From the NCBI RefSeq assembly GCF_014199305.1, contig NZ_JACIJK010000002.1, forward strand, positions 62,001 through 126,000: a stretch of 64,000 bases of DNA, given 5' to 3'. The first letter of the stretch is position 1, and each line of letters opens with the position of its first letter. A program made the translations under genes and the position numbers. Below, piece after piece: positions 62,302 through 64,000 of the stretch. The DNA comes from Sphingomonas aerophila (GTDB lineage Bacteria; Pseudomonadota; Alphaproteobacteria; Sphingomonadales; Sphingomonadaceae). Below the pieces are notes generated by a model that was not told the origin of the DNA, did not search any database, and was given only the letters and a program-made list of their open reading frames with translations.

Positions 62302-63863
62302 CGGCCCGCAATCCAGGCGGCTAGCGCGGGCTCATCCATCGGCTCGGCGAGCAGGAAGCCTTGATACGTCGCGCACCCCTCCTCCGCCAACAACGCGCGC
62401 TGCTTCTCGGTCTCAACGCCTTCCGCCACGACGGAAAGCCCCAAGGATCGTGCCATGTCGATCGCGCCGCGCACGACGACCCGGTCGCGCTCCGTGCCCG
62501 CAATGTCCTGCGCCAAACTCTTGTCGAGCTTGAGATAGTCGACGGGGAGCGATTTGAGCCACGCCAGGCTCGAGTAGCCCGTCCCGAAATCGTCGATTGC
62601 GACCCGACATCCAGCGGCACGAAGCGTCGCCAGCAGCGCCGCCGCGGCGGTCAGGTCCGCCATCAATCCGGTCTCCGTGATCTCCACCGTCAGCCTGCCA
62701 TGGGGGAGGCCGAGGGCATCGACGTGATCAAGGAAGGTTTCCGCGAAGCGCGGCCGGTCGAGGTCAGCGGGCGTAAGATTCAGTGACACGGACAGACGCG
62801 ACAGCTCAGGCGGCCATGCCGCGACCTGCGCAAGAACCAGCCGCTGGATGTGGTCCGACAGGGCAAGCGCGATGCCGCCGCGCTCGGCCGCCGCGAACAA
62901 GCGCTCTGCCCCCAGCGCGCCCAGACGGGGGTGCTGCCAGCGGGCCAGCGCCTCCACCCCGGTAATCCGGCCGGTTTCAAGAGACGCCTGTGGCTGGAAC
63001 ACCAGCGTGACCTGCCCCGCGCTCATCCCGCGATGCAGGTCGAGTGCGAGTTCTTCCAACTCGTCGTTCGCTTCCCCGCCTGTGTCGCCCAGAGCCCGCT
63101 CCGTCCGCGCGATCAGGGCTGCGGAGTGCTCGTCAGGCCGACTTCCTGCAAGCGCGATGCGAGCGCCCAAGGTCACTGCCACGCCCTCCAAGCGGAATGG
63201 CCGATCGAGTGCTTCCTCGATCCGCGCGGCAGCCAAGATCGCTAGGTCCACCGGGCCAGCTATGGCCGCAACAAAGCCGGGGCCCGGGACTCGAATCAGC
63301 GCCGTATCGTCCTCATCGGCGAGCGCCTCCAGCACGGAAGCGACACGTCGCTCGGCTGCTGCGACCAACGACGTGCCGAGGTCACGTCCGTGCGCCGCGT
63401 TGACCAGATCCAGCCGTAGCAGTTGCACACGGATCAGCGTCTGCGAGTCACCCTGGCGCTGGGCGAGCCACTGCCCGAGCGCGCCATCGCCGGATCGCCG
63501 CTCGCGCGCACGCACCAGGCGTGCCGCCGCCGACAAGCTGTCGCCAAGTTCTATCCCGCCGCCCAACAAATGAAGGTGGGTTGCGCCCGCCGCCACCGCA
63601 GGTCCGGCGTCGGACGGATCGGCGAGAAGCGCCATTGCGGGACGGTTGGCGTCAGCAAGAGCACGCAAGCGGGTGATAGCTTCGTCGGGAGCCTCCGAAA
63701 GGTCCACAACGTCAATGTCTGCCAGCGCGTCCCCAACGATCCAGCCTGCGCGGACCAGTGCCGTTTCGTGTCGCGTGGCTGCTGCTGCTGGCCACAGCCG
63801 CACCACACCCCGTCGCTGCCCCGCGTCCCCCATCGCCAGCCGATGTAACGCCGCCACATCCAA
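62298..63863 (-). CDS. EAL-domain cyclic-di-GMP phosphodiesterase with degenerate GGDEF
   Basis: A 521-residue protein: an N-terminal region of receiver-like sequence (~residues 1-110), a degenerate GGDEF domain (RVPGPGFVAAI in place of RxGGDEF), and a C-terminal EAL domain. The EAL domain keeps EALARWQHP, the Asn in SLNLTP, the Glu in VEITETGLM, IDDFGTGYSS, the Lys in YLKLDKS, and VVAEGVET, so it should hydrolyse c-di-GMP. No transmembrane segment. The degenerate GGDEF may bind GTP as an allosteric input. Two PilZ proteins in the window are possible readers of the same messenger. Confidence 0.9.
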   Translation of the reverse strand: MDVAALHRLAMGDAGQRRGVVRLWPAAAATRHETALVRAGWIVGDALADIDVVDLSEAPDEAITRLRALADANRPAMALLADPSDAGPAVAAGATHLHLLGGGIELGDSLSAAARLVRARERRSGDGALGQWLAQRQGDSQTLIRVQLLRLDLVNAAHGRDLGTSLVAAAERRVASVLEALADEDDTALIRVPGPGFVAAIAGPVDLAILAAARIEEALDRPFRLEGVAVTLGARIALAGSRPDEHSAALIARTERALGDTGGEANDELEELALDLHRGMSAGQVTLVFQPQASLETGRITGVEALARWQHPRLGALGAERLFAAAERGGIALALSDHIQRLVLAQVAAWPPELSRLSVSLNLTPADLDRPRFAETFLDHVDALGLPHGRLTVEITETGLMADLTAAAALLATLRAAGCRVAIDDFGTGYSSLAWLKSLPVDYLKLDKSLAQDIAGTERDRVVVRGAIDMARSLGLSVVAEGVETEKQRALLAEEGCATYQGFLLAEPMDEPALAAWIAGR

Positions 63864-63910
63864 ACGGGAACCGACTTGTTCGCCAAGCGTCCAGGTCTTA
63901 GCTCGTGACC

Positions 63911-64000
63911 ATGATCAGCGCCCCTATCCTTTCCGACCGGCGGCAGCTGGTCGATTCGCACGGGCGCACGATTCGTTACCTGCGGATCTCCGTCACCGAC
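63911..64000 (+). CDS. moaA: GTP 3',8-cyclase MoaA, N-terminal fragment
   Basis: The window ends 30 codons in. It reads LVDSHGRTIRYLRISVTD, the invariant opening of MoaA just before the radical-SAM CxxxCxxC cluster. MoaA makes cyclic pyranopterin for molybdenum cofactor. ATG 63911. The rest lies outside the window. Confidence 0.85.
   Translation, partial: MISAPILSDRRQLVDSHGRTIRYLRISVTD

Overview
The window is chromosomal DNA of a GC-rich alphaproteobacterium, most likely a Sphingomonas-type member of the Sphingomonadales. I base this on the recG-sdhE-mfd order, an RcdA/DUF1465 protein, paired DUF465 proteins, a one-cysteine DksA, a UrcA-family protein, a TonB-dependent receptor beside a TPR-sulfotransferase, and a REP-like palindrome with the GTCGAAG core. 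No rRNA, CRISPR array, transposase or phage module is visible. The one tRNA is tRNA-Lys(CTT).

Layout. 0-3 kb: end of the cell-elongation genes mrdA (partial) and mrdB/rodA, then tRNA-Lys. 3-8 kb: small hypothetical genes, a divergent SDR oxidoreductase/HxlR regulator pair with a palindrome between them, a sterol-desaturase-family membrane enzyme with its own upstream palindrome, and a LysR regulator. 8-20 kb: a tightly coupled operon of ABC importer, two DUF1989 proteins, biotin-dependent carboxylase and allophanate hydrolase, continuing into a hybrid histidine kinase and a LuxR-type response regulator. Automatic annotation would call this urea degradation. Published work on this gene set makes guanidine assimilation the better reading: import, carboxylation, deimination by the DUF1989 pair, then hydrolysis of allophanate to ammonia and CO2.

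20-28 kb: a surface or secretion-flavoured block with a TPR-sulfotransferase, a small tyrosine-containing ORF, an exported beta-propeller, an exported metallo-beta-lactamase-fold hydrolase, a UrcA-family protein, a second small exported protein, a TonB-dependent receptor and a [2Fe-2S] ferredoxin. A 10-bp-arm inverted repeat sits in the divergent promoter region before the receptor. 28-30 kb is gene-poor and holds a GNAT acetyltransferase and an apparently frameshifted small membrane protein. 30-38 kb: a histidine kinase and a sigma-54-type response regulator point away from a near-consensus -24/-12 promoter that fires into a small ORF, a MacA/HlyD-like adaptor, a MacB-type ATPase and an FtsX-type permease. 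This looks like a self-contained inducible export or envelope-stress module.

38-64 kb is mostly housekeeping: exonuclease III, M3 peptidase, an FNT channel, ferredoxin-NADP reductase, M1 aminopeptidase, nitronate monooxygenase, RcdA, DUF465 and PilZ proteins, DksA, serS, a degenerate LytM lipoprotein, tyrS, recG, sdhE, mfd, an NTF2-like protein, an EAL protein with a degenerate GGDEF domain, and the first codons of moaA. One oddity here is a low-complexity (QN)12/Ser-rich protein with a PEP-CTERM-like C-terminus. All calls were made by reading the sequence; no database search was run.
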